A DNA stretch of 64,000 bases from Streptomyces lincolnensis (lineage in GTDB: Bacteria > Actinomycetota > Actinomycetes > Streptomycetales > Streptomycetaceae). The translations under genes were made by a program, and so were the position numbers. Shown in pieces: positions 54,706 to 63,788 of this stretch. The notes beneath the pieces are model-generated. The model ran no database searches. It was not told where the DNA came from and was given only the letters and a program-made list of their open reading frames with translations. Each line of letters begins with the position of its first letter. Position 1 is the stretch's first letter. The stretch lies in contig NZ_CP016438.1 in NCBI RefSeq assembly GCF_001685355.1, positions 248,001 to 312,000 on the forward strand, in the 5' to 3' direction.

Positions 54706-55447
54706 CGTGCGCCCGGGCGTAGACGGACACGTGGTAGCGGCTGTCCGGGCGGTAGGCGGCACCGTCGAAGTCGGCGTGGCGGCTGCGGAGTTCGAAGCCC
54801 GCGAAGCGGGCCATCAGGTCCAGCTCCGTGGGGTGGGAGTAGCGCAGTGTGTACGGGAAGAAGCGGGCGCCGGACTCGCTCAGGACGATGTGATGGGCCG
54901 TCAGCGTCTGAGCGACGGGATCGTGTTTGGAGACGTCGAGGTGGACGCCGTCGTGCTCCAGCTCGACCACGCCGACGTCACTGCCGTCGGGCAGGGACTT
55001 GGGGTTGAGGCACTGAAGGACCAGGAGGCCCTCCGTTTCGAGGCAGTTGGCCGCCGACCGCAGGCAGGCGATCTGCTCGTCCTGCGTCAGCAGGCAAAAA
55101 AGCGTGTTGAACAGGGCGAAGACGAGGCCGAAGCGGCGCTCCCCCAGATCGAGGCGGCCGAAGTCCTGTTGGTGGCCGTGCACCGCACCGCCGCTCTTCT
55201 CCTTGAGGATCTCCAGCATCCGCGCCGAGCTGTCCACGCCGTGCACCTCGACGCCGGACTCGGCGAGCGGCACGGCGACCCGGCCGGTACCCACGCCGAG
55301 TTCGAGGGCCGGGCGGCCGTTGGCGAGTGCGGCCAGGAAGGGGGCCGCGCGGTCCGCGTCCGGGGGCGGTCCCGCGTCCCCGGGCCACACGTCGTAGACA
55401 TCTGCGATCTTGTCACCGTAGAGCTTCGCGAAATCATGGTCGGACAT
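54698..55447 (-). CDS. lmbJ: SAM methyltransferase (N-methylation)
   Basis: 249 residues. Motif I ALELGVGTGRVAVPLA (about 47-62), VHGVDSSARMLEIL, and CLETEGLLVLQCLNP. By cluster position this is the enzyme that N-methylates the proline nitrogen of N-demethyllincomycin, a late step. ATG 55447 with a weak GGAAAGAGA site. A 62-base gap separates it from the divergent lmbK and must hold both promoters. Confidence 0.88.
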   Translation of the reverse strand: MSDHDFAKLYGDKIADVYDVWPGDAGPPPDADRAAPFLAALANGRPALELGVGTGRVAVPLAESGVEVHGVDSSARMLEILKEKSGGAVHGHQQDFGRLDLGERRFGLVFALFNTLFCLLTQDEQIACLRSAANCLETEGLLVLQCLNPKSLPDGSDVGVVELEHDGVHLDVSKHDPVAQTLTAHHIVLSESGARFFPYTLRYSHPTELDLMARFAGFELRSRHADFDGAAYRPDSRYHVSVYARAHGD

Positions 55448-55509
55448 TGAATTCTCTTTCCTCACCAGGACGTTGGCCACTCGGCGAGCGGCCGCAGGGA
55501 GACGGTGGC

Positions 55510-56082
55510 ATGGGACGCGAGGGACAGTCGACACGGCAGCCGGTACCGGCGGTGTTCTTCGACCGGGACGGCGTGCTGATCGAGGCGACGGTGCGCGACG
55601 GCAGGCCCTACCCGCCGCGCAGTGCGGACGACGTCCGGCTCGATCCGCACGCCGTGGACGCGGTGCTCTCCCTGCGCGCGGCCGGTTTCGCCCTGGCCGT
55701 CGTCACCAATCAGCCGGACGTGGCCCGCGGCACGGCCACCGCGGAGGCGGTGCGCGCCGTCAACGCGCGCACCGCCGAACTGCTCGGCATCGCCCCGGAG
55801 TCCTTCTTCACCTGCCTCCACGACGACGCCGACGGCTGCTCGTGCCGCAAGCCCGGGCCCGGCCTGGTGTTGCGGGCGGCCCGGCACTGCGGCGCCGATC
55901 TGTCGCGCAGCTTCGTCGTCGGCGACCGCTGGCGGGACGTGGGCACGGCGCACCGGGCGGGGTGCGCCGCGGTGTGGATCGACCGGGGCTACCGCGAGCG
56001 GCGACCCGATCCGCCGTACCACCGCGTGCCGAGCCTCGCCCGCGCCGTGGCGGTGGCGCTCGGCGGGCACGGCGGCCGCTGA
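55510..56082 (+). CDS. lmbK: Octose-1,8-bisphosphate phosphatase, GmhB-like HAD enzyme
   Basis: 190 residues. HAD motifs: DRDGVL (nucleophile Asp in FFDRDGVLIE), VVTNQPDVARG, and CSCRKPGPGLVLRAA with the GmhB zinc-type Cys/His cluster (CLHDDADGCSC). VVGDRWRDVGTAHRAGC supplies the Mg-binding Asp. It removes the 8-phosphate from the octose bisphosphate before GDP transfer. GGGAG lies 8 bases before the ATG. The only sugar gene on the + strand; convergent with lmbL at 13 bases. Confidence 0.9.
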   Translation: MGREGQSTRQPVPAVFFDRDGVLIEATVRDGRPYPPRSADDVRLDPHAVDAVLSLRAAGFALAVVTNQPDVARGTATAEAVRAVNARTAELLGIAPESFFTCLHDDADGCSCRKPGPGLVLRAARHCGADLSRSFVVGDRWRDVGTAHRAGCAAVWIDRGYRERRPDPPYHRVPSLARAVAVALGGHGGR

Positions 56083-56095
56083 CCGGTGGGGCGGG

Positions 56096-57409
56096 TCACG
56101 GGGCGGCATGCGCACCGGTCACCTCCTGCCACCGCGGGTGCAGGCCGAGGCACCGCCACCCGGCTGCGGACAGGGCCGCCGGGTCGAGGGCGCCGCAGCC
56201 GTCCACCACCAGGCGGGCGGCGGGCCGCAGTCCCGCCCAGTCCGCGCCGTCGAGTTCTGGCAGGGCGGCGGCCACGAGCAGCGCGTCGGCGCCGCGCACG
56301 GCGTCGGCCAGGGTGGCCGCCCGCCGTGCGCCGACGTCGTCCGGCAGATCCTCGGCGACCGGGTCGTACGCGACGACCTCCGCGCCGTCGGTGAGCAGTG
56401 TCCGAACGAGCCGGAGCGGCAGGGAGTCGCGCAGGGTGGCCGTGCCCGGCTTGTAGGTGAGCCCGGCCACGGCGATCCGCCGGTCCTTCAGGTTCCCGAG
56501 TTCCGCGCCGAGCAGGTCGAGGGGGAAGGCGGCGTGCCGGTCGTTGACGGTGAGAACGGTGTCGAAGAACTCCGGCCGGCCCCACTTCGCGCCGATCCGG
56601 CTGAGCGCCACCAGGTCACGGCGCAGGGTGGCCCCGGAGAACGCCGCGCCGGGCAGCAGGGGCGCCGCGTCGGCCACCCTCGGGTCGGCCTTCAGGAGCC
56701 GCGCCACCACCTGAGGGTCGGCGCCCAGGTGGGCGGCGAGCCAGCCGAGCTCGTTGCCGAAGGACACGCACATGCCCAGGTAGGCGTTGGTGGCGTGCTT
56801 GACGAGCTCGGCCTCGGTGAGCGTGACGTACGCGGGCGTGGCGCGTGGGAAGAGCGAACGTGCGGTGCGCTCGGCCGTGCACCGCTCCTCCGCGCCCACC
56901 ACCAGTCGGGCCGGCGCCACGAAGTCGTCCATGGCCCGGCCCAGGCGCAGGTTCTCCGGGATGTGCACGAGGTTGACGTCGGGACGGTGCGCGAGCAGGG
57001 TGCGGCGCCAGCGCACATGGGTGTGCGCGGGTACCTGGCTGAGGACGGCGAGGGTCGCGCCCGCGGGCGCGTGCCGGGCGAACGCGGCCACCGCCTGGGC
57101 AAGCCGCGCGTCGTCCACGCCGCCGTCCGCGTCGACGGCGCTGTCGTAGGCCAGGACGCACAGCGCGTTCCGCGCCCACTCGGCGAGCGCGTCGGCCACC
57201 CGCAACCTGCCTTCGCGCAGGCCCCGTCGGAGCACCTCGCCGACGCCGGGCTCGCCGGTCGGTGGCGTCGCGGCCGCCGCGCCGGCCCGCAGGTGCTCCT
57301 GCGGGTCGTACGCGACGACGGCGCGGCCATGGGTGAGCAGCCCGGCCGCGGCGGTCGAGCCGAGGTGCCACAGGCCGCAGACCGCGACCCGGTGCGTCGC
57401 GTCGGTCAC
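56096..57409 (-). CDS. lmbL: Nucleotide-sugar dehydrogenase-like oxidoreductase lacking the catalytic Cys
   Basis: 437 residues, UDP-glucose/GDP-mannose dehydrogenase family: N-terminal Rossmann VAVCGLWHLGSTAAAGL, central helical ELVKHATNAYLGMCVSFGNE, C-terminal domain VAGLTYKPGTATLRDS. The usual GFGGxCFPKD reads AFSGATLRRDL, so the thioester-forming Cys is Thr. That predicts a two-electron oxidation to a keto sugar, not a uronic acid, suiting later transamination. The GTG at 57409 overlaps the lmbM stop as GTGA. Confidence 0.88.
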   Translation of the reverse strand: MTDATHRVAVCGLWHLGSTAAAGLLTHGRAVVAYDPQEHLRAGAAAATPPTGEPGVGEVLRRGLREGRLRVADALAEWARNALCVLAYDSAVDADGGVDDARLAQAVAAFARHAPAGATLAVLSQVPAHTHVRWRRTLLAHRPDVNLVHIPENLRLGRAMDDFVAPARLVVGAEERCTAERTARSLFPRATPAYVTLTEAELVKHATNAYLGMCVSFGNELGWLAAHLGADPQVVARLLKADPRVADAAPLLPGAAFSGATLRRDLVALSRIGAKWGRPEFFDTVLTVNDRHAAFPLDLLGAELGNLKDRRIAVAGLTYKPGTATLRDSLPLRLVRTLLTDGAEVVAYDPVAEDLPDDVGARRAATLADAVRGADALLVAAALPELDGADWAGLRPAARLVVDGCGALDPAALSAAGWRCLGLHPRWQEVTGAHAAP

Positions 57410-58380
57410 GGCCGCTGCCACCCCCGTTCCGCCAGGAGCCGCCGGGCGCAGGTCCTGATGGCCTGGCGCCCGTCGGTGGGCGCGCTCCAGCCCAGTTCGT
57501 GCACGCGGGTCAGGTCGTATTCGACGACGGGCACGTCCCCCGGCCAGCCGCGCACGCCGCCCTCGTGCTCCAGCCCGACGCCCTTCAGGCCCATCTCGTC
57601 GATGACGATGGCGGCGATCTCGTCCACCGACACGGTGCCGGGGTTGCCGAGGTTGAGGACGTGGAAGCCGGGCCCCAGCTTGCCGCTGGCGGTGAGGATG
57701 CCGTCCACGCACTCCTCGACGAGGAAGTAGTTCTTGCGCTGCCTGCCGTCCCCGAGGACCTGGAGGCGGTCGCGTCGGGCGTCGAGTTTCTCGATGAAGT
57801 CGTGGATGACGCCGTGGTTCATGCGGCCGCCCACCACGTTGCCGAACCTGAAGACGTGGGCCGTGAACCCGTCCAGGTGGCAGTAGGCGCTGAGCAGCGC
57901 CTCCGCGGCGAGCTTCCCGGCCCCGTACATCGAGATGGGCGCGTACGGGCCCGCGTGCTCCGGCGTGGGCAGCGTCACGGGGTCGCCGTACACCGTGGAG
58001 CTGGAGGAGAACAGGACGGTGCGCGGTCCACTCGCGCGCATGGCGTTGAGCACGGAGAGGGTGCCCTCGGCGCACTGCCGCAGATCGAAGCCACGGTCGT
58101 GGTAGCCCTTGCGCATGTCCACGCTGGAGGCCAGGTGGACGACGACGTCGTCCTGCGTCCAGCCCGTGAGCTCTTCGGTGAGCCGGGCGGTGTCGAGCAC
58201 GTCGGCGCGGACGAACCGCAGCCGCTCGTCGGCGAGCAGCGGCTCGATCCACCGGGTGGTGGTGTTGCTGAGGTCGTCGTACGCGACGACCTCCCGGGTG
58301 CCTTCCTCGGCGAGGAGCCGTTCGACGAAGTGGCTGCCGATGAACCCGGCTCCGCCGGTGACGCAGTACCGCCCGCTCAT
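57406..58380 (-). CDS. lmbM: NDP-sugar epimerase, extended SDR
   Basis: 324 residues. Nucleotide site GGAGFIG at residues 9-15, catalytic Ser/Thr in FSSSSTVYG, and YxxxK in [11 protein letters not shown]. It acts as a GDP-octose epimerase in the aminooctose branch; the exact carbon is from memory uncertain. ATGA overlap with lmbN upstream and GTGA overlap with lmbL downstream. Confidence 0.88.
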   Translation of the reverse strand: MSGRYCVTGGAGFIGSHFVERLLAEEGTREVVAYDDLSNTTTRWIEPLLADERLRFVRADVLDTARLTEELTGWTQDDVVVHLASSVDMRKGYHDRGFDLRQCAEGTLSVLNAMRASGPRTVLFSSSSTVYGDPVTLPTPEHAGPYAPISMYGAGKLAAEALLSAYCHLDGFTAHVFRFGNVVGGRMNHGVIHDFIEKLDARRDRLQVLGDGRQRKNYFLVEECVDGILTASGKLGPGFHVLNLGNPGTVSVDEIAAIVIDEMGLKGVGLEHEGGVRGWPGDVPVVEYDLTRVHELGWSAPTDGRQAIRTCARRLLAERGWQRP

Positions 58381-59234
58381 GCCGGCTCCCCCGCCTTCTC
58401 CAGGATCAGGGCGCGTGCGCCGACGCACAGGGCGTGGTGGACGAGGACGTGCAGCGACTCGATCAGCGGGGTCGCCACGGGCTCGGTGGCGTGCGGGATG
58501 TTGATGTGGACGTCCGCGAGGTCGCCGAGGGCGCCGCCGTCGAAGCCGGTGACCGCGACCACGGCGGCGCCGCGTTCCTTGGCGAGGCGGGCGACGGCGG
58601 GCAGGTTCGCCGACACTTCGCCCCCGCGGGAGCCGCCGTGCACGGAGAACGCGACCAGAGTGGCGGTGGGCTCCAGCCAGGGCTCGGCCTGCTCCCGGTA
58701 GACGACGGGGAAGCCCTCGTCGTTGGTCCACGCCGAGAACGCGGAGGCGTTGTCGTTCAGGCACAGCGTCCGCATGCGGCGCTGTCCGGGCACGATGGTG
58801 AGCTTGGCGAGGTCGGCGGCGAAGTGGGAGGCGGTCGAGGCCGAGCCGCCGTTGCCGCAGGACAGGGTGGTGCCGCCGGCGTGCCAGGTGTCGAAGAGCA
58901 GCTGCGCACCGCGCTCGATAGCGTCCGGTGCGAGGTCGGCGGTCAGCCGGCCCGAGTCGGACAGGAGGTTCCTCACAACACTCACAGGGGTCTCCTCATG
59001 GGTGATACGGGCCACCGTCGCGGCGATGGCGGCCGGGGTGTCGAAGTTCGCCCGCGCCAGTTCCATGGGTGGGATGGGCGCCCAGCGCTCCTCGATGGCG
59101 ACGTGCAGCTCCTCCAGGGCGAGACTGTCGAGCAGGCCGGAGCTGAACAGGAGGGTGTCGGCGGTGAGTTCGGTCTCGTCGCCGCTCGGCGCGATGGTGC
59201 GGAGCAGGGCGAGGACCTCGTCCAGAGTGCTCAC
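58377..59234 (-). CDS. lmbN: Fusion of carrier protein and octose-phosphate isomerase
   Basis: 285 residues with two unrelated domains. Residues 1-80 form an acyl/peptidyl carrier with phosphopantetheine Ser37 in [12 protein letters not shown]. Residues 90-285 form a GmhA-like SIS domain: [58 protein letters not shown]. The isomerase turns octulose 8-phosphate into octose 8-phosphate; the carrier holds propylproline for LmbD. The GTG at 59234 has GGGAG 5 bases upstream and overlaps lmbZ. Confidence 0.92.
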   Translation of the reverse strand: MSTLDEVLALLRTIAPSGDETELTADTLLFSSGLLDSLALEELHVAIEERWAPIPPMELARANFDTPAAIAATVARITHEETPVSVVRNLLSDSGRLTADLAPDAIERGAQLLFDTWHAGGTTLSCGNGGSASTASHFAADLAKLTIVPGQRRMRTLCLNDNASAFSAWTNDEGFPVVYREQAEPWLEPTATLVAFSVHGGSRGGEVSANLPAVARLAKERGAAVVAVTGFDGGALGDLADVHINIPHATEPVATPLIESLHVLVHHALCVGARALILEKAGEPA

Positions 59235-60235
59235 GGTTTCTCCCAGGTGAGGGTGTCGGCGGCGGTGTAGGCGGCGGCCACGACACGGATCGCGGCCGCT
59301 CCGTCGAGGGCCGAGGTCTGATCGGGTGCGGGCAGGGACAGCAGGCGGGCGAACTCGGCCCACTCCAGGGCCCAGGAGCGGTCACCGGAGCGGAACTCCT
59401 GGCGGGTGACGGTGAACGGCCCGTCCGTGCGCGGCCACACGGACAGTGACTGCGTGCCGTACGACCCGGCGAGCCCTTGTACCTCGGCCACGGCCTCGTC
59501 GCCGCCGACCTCCAGGCGGAACGTGTTCACCCACTGGGTGAGCGAGGAGTGCAGCTGCGCCAGCACGCCGCTGTGGTGGCGCAGGAGCACCATGGCGTCC
59601 TCCTCCAGCGGCGCGATGGGCCACACCGTGCTCGACCGGAGCGAGGTGACCGCCTCGACCTCGCCGAAGTAGCTCCGCAGCAGATCGACGACGTGGATGC
59701 CCTGCTCCATGAGCTGGCCGCCGGAGACCTGGCGGGGGTCGGCGCGCCACTCGCGCTCGTATCCGTCGCGGCCCGCGATGCCGTAGGCGGCGCGCGCCCA
59801 CAGGGGGCGGCCCAGCTCTCCGCGGGCGATGCGGTCGCCGAGCGCGGCGAGGGCCGGGTGGTGTCGGTGGTTGAAGCCGCAGCCGAGGACGCGGCCCGTC
59901 GCCCGCGCGACCCGGCACATCTCGTCCGCCTCGTCGGCGGTGCGTGCCAGCGGCTTCTCGCACAGCACGTGCTTGCCGGCGCGCAGCGCCGCGAGCGTCA
60001 TCTCGGCGTGCAGATGGGGCGGTACGCAGACGAGGACGACGTCGATGCCGTCGTCCGCCACCAGCTCCCGCCAGTCGGCCACGGCGTTCAGGCCGTGCTC
60101 GGCGGCGAACGCCTTGGTCGTGTCGGGGGTGGCTCCGGCGACCGCGACCGGCTCGGCGTCCGCGGCCTCGATCAGGGCCCGCACGCGCCGGGTGGCCTGG
60201 AGGCCGGTGCCGATGATGCCGCACCTGTGGGTCAT
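59231..60235 (-). CDS. lmbZ: Gfo/Idh/MocA-family oxidoreductase
   Basis: 334 residues. NAD site [17 protein letters not shown], the family signature [18 protein letters not shown], and [15 protein letters not shown] with catalytic-region His residues. It should oxidise or reduce the GDP-octose during conversion to the 6-amino sugar, together with LmbL, M and S. Overlaps lmbP upstream and lmbN downstream. Confidence 0.88.
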   Translation of the reverse strand: MTHRCGIIGTGLQATRRVRALIEAADAEPVAVAGATPDTTKAFAAEHGLNAVADWRELVADDGIDVVLVCVPPHLHAEMTLAALRAGKHVLCEKPLARTADEADEMCRVARATGRVLGCGFNHRHHPALAALGDRIARGELGRPLWARAAYGIAGRDGYEREWRADPRQVSGGQLMEQGIHVVDLLRSYFGEVEAVTSLRSSTVWPIAPLEEDAMVLLRHHSGVLAQLHSSLTQWVNTFRLEVGGDEAVAEVQGLAGSYGTQSLSVWPRTDGPFTVTRQEFRSGDRSWALEWAEFARLLSLPAPDQTSALDGAAAIRVVAAAYTAADTLTWEKP

Positions 60236-61215
60236 GCCCGCCCCTCTCCGCGATGCGCGGTGACCCCGAGCGGGTGGGTGCCGACGACGACCCTGGTCAG
60301 GCCCTCGGCCGCCATGGCGGTGGTCAGGCGGTCCGCGTCGGCGGCCTCGGTGGCGACCAGGAGATGGCCGCCGCCGCCCGCGCCGACGAGCTTGGCGCCG
60401 TACGCGCCGTGGTCGCGGACCATCGCGTACCAGCGGTCGATCTCGGGGGTGCTCATCGCGTCGCTGACGGCGCGCTTGGCCGTCCAGTGCTCGTGCAGGA
60501 GCGCCCCGACGCGGGCGATGTCGGCGGCGACGAGTGCCTTGCGGACGTCGTCGACGAGGCTCTGGATGTGCGTCATGTCCCGCTTCCCGCGCAGTGCTCG
60601 GGCCTGTGCCGCCAGGGGGCGGCTGGCGGAACGTGTGAGGGGGGTGCGCAGCAGGAGCAGCCGGTGGTCGAGCAACGGCCCCAGCGCTTCGTACAGTTCG
60701 GGGTCGGGGCGGGCGTCGGCCGTGCCGTCCGGTGCGATGCGCAGCTCGATGGCCGCGCCGCTCGCCGCCGTCCAGTGGTCCTGCTGGCCCACGGGGCGGC
60801 CGCACAGGGCGCGTTCGATGCGGAAGGCGGCGCGGGCGGCGGCGGCCGGGGTGAGCGGGTCGCCGGTCAGGTGGGACAGGGCGGTGGCCAGGGCGACGAG
60901 GAACGCGCCGGAGCCGCCGAGCCCACTGCCGGGCGCGACGTCCGACTCGACCGTCAGGTGCACGCCGCGGTCGATGCCGAAGTACCCGAGGGCGGCGCGC
61001 ACCAGCGGGTCGGGGTGGCTGGAGGCGTGCTCGGCCCGTGTCTCGGTGCCGAAGGCGCGCACGGTCACACCCTCGGGGGCCTCGGCAAGGCGCAGCCGCA
61101 CGTGTGCGGTCAGGGCGACGGCCAGGAGTCGGCAGCCGTGCCGTTCGTAGTGTTCCGGCAGGTCGGAGCCGCCGCCCGCGAGGGAGAGCCGCAGGGGCGC
61201 CGTGACGTCGATCAT
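60232..61215 (-). CDS. lmbP: GHMP-family octose kinase
   Basis: 327 residues. Begins APLRLSLAGGGSDLPEHYER, the heptose-kinase (HddA-like) motif. ATP loop APGSGLGGSGAFLVALA (residues 89-105); C-terminal GAYGAKLVGAGGGGHLLVAT. It phosphorylates the anomeric position of octose 8-phosphate to give the 1,8-bisphosphate used by LmbK. ATGA overlap with lmbO. Confidence 0.9.
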   Translation of the reverse strand: MIDVTAPLRLSLAGGGSDLPEHYERHGCRLLAVALTAHVRLRLAEAPEGVTVRAFGTETRAEHASSHPDPLVRAALGYFGIDRGVHLTVESDVAPGSGLGGSGAFLVALATALSHLTGDPLTPAAAARAAFRIERALCGRPVGQQDHWTAASGAAIELRIAPDGTADARPDPELYEALGPLLDHRLLLLRTPLTRSASRPLAAQARALRGKRDMTHIQSLVDDVRKALVAADIARVGALLHEHWTAKRAVSDAMSTPEIDRWYAMVRDHGAYGAKLVGAGGGGHLLVATEAADADRLTTAMAAEGLTRVVVGTHPLGVTAHRGEGRA

Positions 61216-61910
61216 TTCTCACCTGTCCGCAGATAGCGCTCGTAGCGGTGTGCCGTGCCGATGTCCGCGCCCGGTGCGCCGATCCGGACGGCGCCGAGCT
61301 CGCCGCGGCGGGCGAGCGCGCCGTAGAAGTCCGCCTCGGTACGGCCCGGGTGCCGGTCGAGGAGCCGTCGCTCCAGGGCGAGCAGTCCGCGGTCGCAGTG
61401 CGTCGCGCCGGGCGGCGGCGGGGACTTGGCGTAGGAGGACACCTGCTGCCCGCTCAGCAGCACATTGGCCTCGGGCGGCGTGGGCGCCGTGCCGACGGCC
61501 ATCACCGCCGGGCAGTCGCTGGCCCTCGCGGCGGCGGTGAAGGAGCGCACGTCGATGGTGGGGACGACATCGCAGTACGTCAGCAGGTAGGTCTCGGGGA
61601 GCAGCGGCAGGGCGTGGCGGAGCGCCCCGATCGGGCCGAGCGGCTCGGGCTCCGCGCTGTGGGTGACGCGAAGGCCCAGGGCGGACCCGTCCCCGATCAC
61701 CTCCTGGACCTGGGCGGCGTGGTGCCCGGTGCACAGCACGACATCGGTGACGCCGCCCGCCCGGTAGCGGCGCAGCGCCCGGACGAGGAAGGGTTCGCCG
61801 TCCACCGGGAGCAGTGCCTTCGCGGTCGTGCGCGCGTACGCGCCCATGCGGGTGCCCCGCCCGCCGGCGAGGACGACGAGGGTCATCGGTGGTTCGGTCG
61901 ACGCGACCAT
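61212..61910 (-). CDS. lmbO: Octose-1-phosphate guanylyltransferase
   Basis: 232 residues, nucleotidyltransferase with LVVLAGGRGTRMGAYARTTA and KALLPVDGEPFLVRAL, and catalytic Asp in LLTYCDVVP. It makes GDP-octose. ATG 61910 with GTGAGG 7 bases upstream is taken; ATG 61886 is nearer the conserved start. Only 9 bases separate it from lmbS. Confidence 0.88.
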   Translation of the reverse strand: MVASTEPPMTLVVLAGGRGTRMGAYARTTAKALLPVDGEPFLVRALRRYRAGGVTDVVLCTGHHAAQVQEVIGDGSALGLRVTHSAEPEPLGPIGALRHALPLLPETYLLTYCDVVPTIDVRSFTAAARASDCPAVMAVGTAPTPPEANVLLSGQQVSSYAKSPPPPGATHCDRGLLALERRLLDRHPGRTEADFYGALARRGELGAVRIGAPGADIGTAHRYERYLRTGEK

Positions 61911-61919
61911 GGCCGGGCC

Positions 61920-63068
61920 TCACCGTCCCGCCTCGTCGTGGGCCCGGCGGACGGCGGCCACGACCCGGGACACCGCGGCGTCGTCCATGGCGGGGAAGAC
62001 GGGCAGCGAGACGAGCGTGTCCGCGGCGGCGTCGGCGACCGGGAAGCCCTGGCCCGTGCGGACGACGTGGTCCCGCAGCCAGGTGAAGCGGTGCAGCGGC
62101 TCGAAGTGGACGCTGGTGCCGACCCCGAGGGCGTGCAGCCGCTGCCGGAACGCGTCGCGCCGGTGCCCGTGCACCCGCACCGGGAACAGGTACCAGGAGC
62201 TGCGGTTGGTGGCGGTGTCCGCCGCGGGCAGCTCCAGGCGGTCGAGCCCTGCGAGTTCGCGCAGATAGACCTCCGCGATGGCGGTGCGCCGCGCGTGCAG
62301 CCGGCCGGCCTTGGCGAGCTGAGCCCGGCCCAGGGCGGCGGCCAGGTCGGACATGTTGTATTTGTGGCCGGGGCGGTCCACGTCGTACGCGGCGCTGTGA
62401 CCCGGCCGGTAGCGGTTGACGGCGCCGCGGCTGAGGCCGTGCAGGCTCCACCGGCGGGCCTCGTCGGCGACGCGCGCGTCGTCGGTGCACAGCATTCCGC
62501 CCTCGGCCGTGGTGATCGGCTTCGTGGCGAAGAAGGAGAACGCCGACGCGTCGCCGGCCCGGCCCGCGACCGCGTCCCCGTCGCGTGCGGGCAGGGTGTG
62601 CGCGGCGTCTTCGAGCAGCGTCAGGCCGTGGCTGTCGCACAGCTCGCGCAGGGGTTCCATGGCGGCCATGCGGCCGCCGAAGTGCACGGGCACGACCGCC
62701 TTGGTGCGTTCGGTGATCAGGGACTTGACCTGGTCGGGGTCGAGGGTGAGGTGCTCGGGACCGACGTCCGCGAGCACGGGCGCCGCCCCGGCGTGGACCA
62801 CGCTGGTGGCCGTGGCCACGAAGGTCATGGTGGGCACGATCACCTCGTCGCCGGGGCCGATGCCGTACGCCTTGAGCGCCACGTGCAGCGCGGCGGTGCA
62901 GGAGGTGAGGGCCACGGCGTGGGCGACGCCGATGTACGCCGCGAACTCCTCCTCGAAGGATTGCGCCTCGGCGCCGGTGGAGACCCAGCCGCTGCGCACG
63001 ACGCGCAGTACGGCCTCCTCCTCGGCGGTGTCGAAGCAGGGCGCGGCGAAGGGGATGTAGTCGCTCAC
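61920..63068 (-). CDS. lmbS: DegT/DnrJ/EryC1 sugar aminotransferase
   Basis: 382 residues, PLP fold type I. SCTAALHVALKAYGIGPGDE, EDAAHTLPA, and the Schiff-base Lys in FSFFATKPITTAEGGML. KYNMSDLAAALGRAQLAKA is the family C-terminal signature. It installs the 6-amino group of the octose. ATGA overlap with lmbR. Confidence 0.92.
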   Translation of the reverse strand: MSDYIPFAAPCFDTAEEEAVLRVVRSGWVSTGAEAQSFEEEFAAYIGVAHAVALTSCTAALHVALKAYGIGPGDEVIVPTMTFVATATSVVHAGAAPVLADVGPEHLTLDPDQVKSLITERTKAVVPVHFGGRMAAMEPLRELCDSHGLTLLEDAAHTLPARDGDAVAGRAGDASAFSFFATKPITTAEGGMLCTDDARVADEARRWSLHGLSRGAVNRYRPGHSAAYDVDRPGHKYNMSDLAAALGRAQLAKAGRLHARRTAIAEVYLRELAGLDRLELPAADTATNRSSWYLFPVRVHGHRRDAFRQRLHALGVGTSVHFEPLHRFTWLRDHVVRTGQGFPVADAAADTLVSLPVFPAMDDAAVSRVVAAVRRAHDEAGR

Positions 63069-63727
63069 TCGTACTTCACCCCCGCGTCGGCCTGGAAGTC
63101 ACGCACGGTGGCGCGCGCGTAGTGGTGGTCGAGCCAGCGGGCGAGCAGGGCGGGCGGCACGGTCACGGCATCGGCGCCCGCGGTCAGGGCCCGGGTGATG
63201 TCCGCGGGCGCGCGCACGCTGCCGACGAGGAGTTGGGCCGTCATGCCGTGCCGCCGCAGCAGGCCGGTGATGTCGGCGACGACGCTCTCGGGGCATCCGC
63301 CCTCGTCGCCGACCCGGCCCCACAGGAGGCTGGCGTAGCGGACGCCCGCCTTGGCCGCGGCGAGCGCCTGGCCCGCAGAGAGACAGGCGGTGGCGTTGAC
63401 CGGTATGCCGTACTCGCGGAGCGTGGTCATCACGTCGAGGTGGGGCCGCCCGTCGGGCGAGATGACCGGCACCTTGATGACGATGTTCTCGCCGCGCGAG
63501 GCCAGCATCTTCGCCTGGCTCACCATGTCGTCGTGGTCCACTCCGCTGACCTGGACGGACAGGTCGCGGGGCGCGATGCGGCGGGCGAGGACGCCGACGG
63601 TGCCCGTCCAGTCCTCGATTCCCGACTTCCTCAGGAGCGTGGGGTTGGTGGTGACCCCGTCCACGATGCCGTGCGGCAGCCACTGTTCCACCACGGACAG
63701 GTCCGGCGTATCCAGAAAGATCTTCAC
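63065..63727 (-). CDS. lmbR: Transaldolase (octulose-phosphate forming)
   Basis: 220 residues, the short TalC/Fsa type. TTNPTLLRKSG, Schiff-base Lys in ENIVIKVPVI, ACLSAGQALAAAKAGVRYAS and VGSVRAPADITRALTAGADA. It transfers a three-carbon unit to ribose 5-phosphate to give the C8 ketose phosphate that starts the sugar branch. The GTG at 63727 has ACGGAG 7 bases upstream. 61 bases follow the lmbQ stop. Confidence 0.9.
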   Translation of the reverse strand: MKIFLDTPDLSVVEQWLPHGIVDGVTTNPTLLRKSGIEDWTGTVGVLARRIAPRDLSVQVSGVDHDDMVSQAKMLASRGENIVIKVPVISPDGRPHLDVMTTLREYGIPVNATACLSAGQALAAAKAGVRYASLLWGRVGDEGGCPESVVADITGLLRRHGMTAQLLVGSVRAPADITRALTAGADAVTVPPALLARWLDHHYARATVRDFQADAGVKYE

Positions 63728-63788
63728 GGCTTGACTCCGTTCGGATGCGAGCGAGCGAGGAAGCTCGGAGGTGCTGAGCGGGGGCGGG

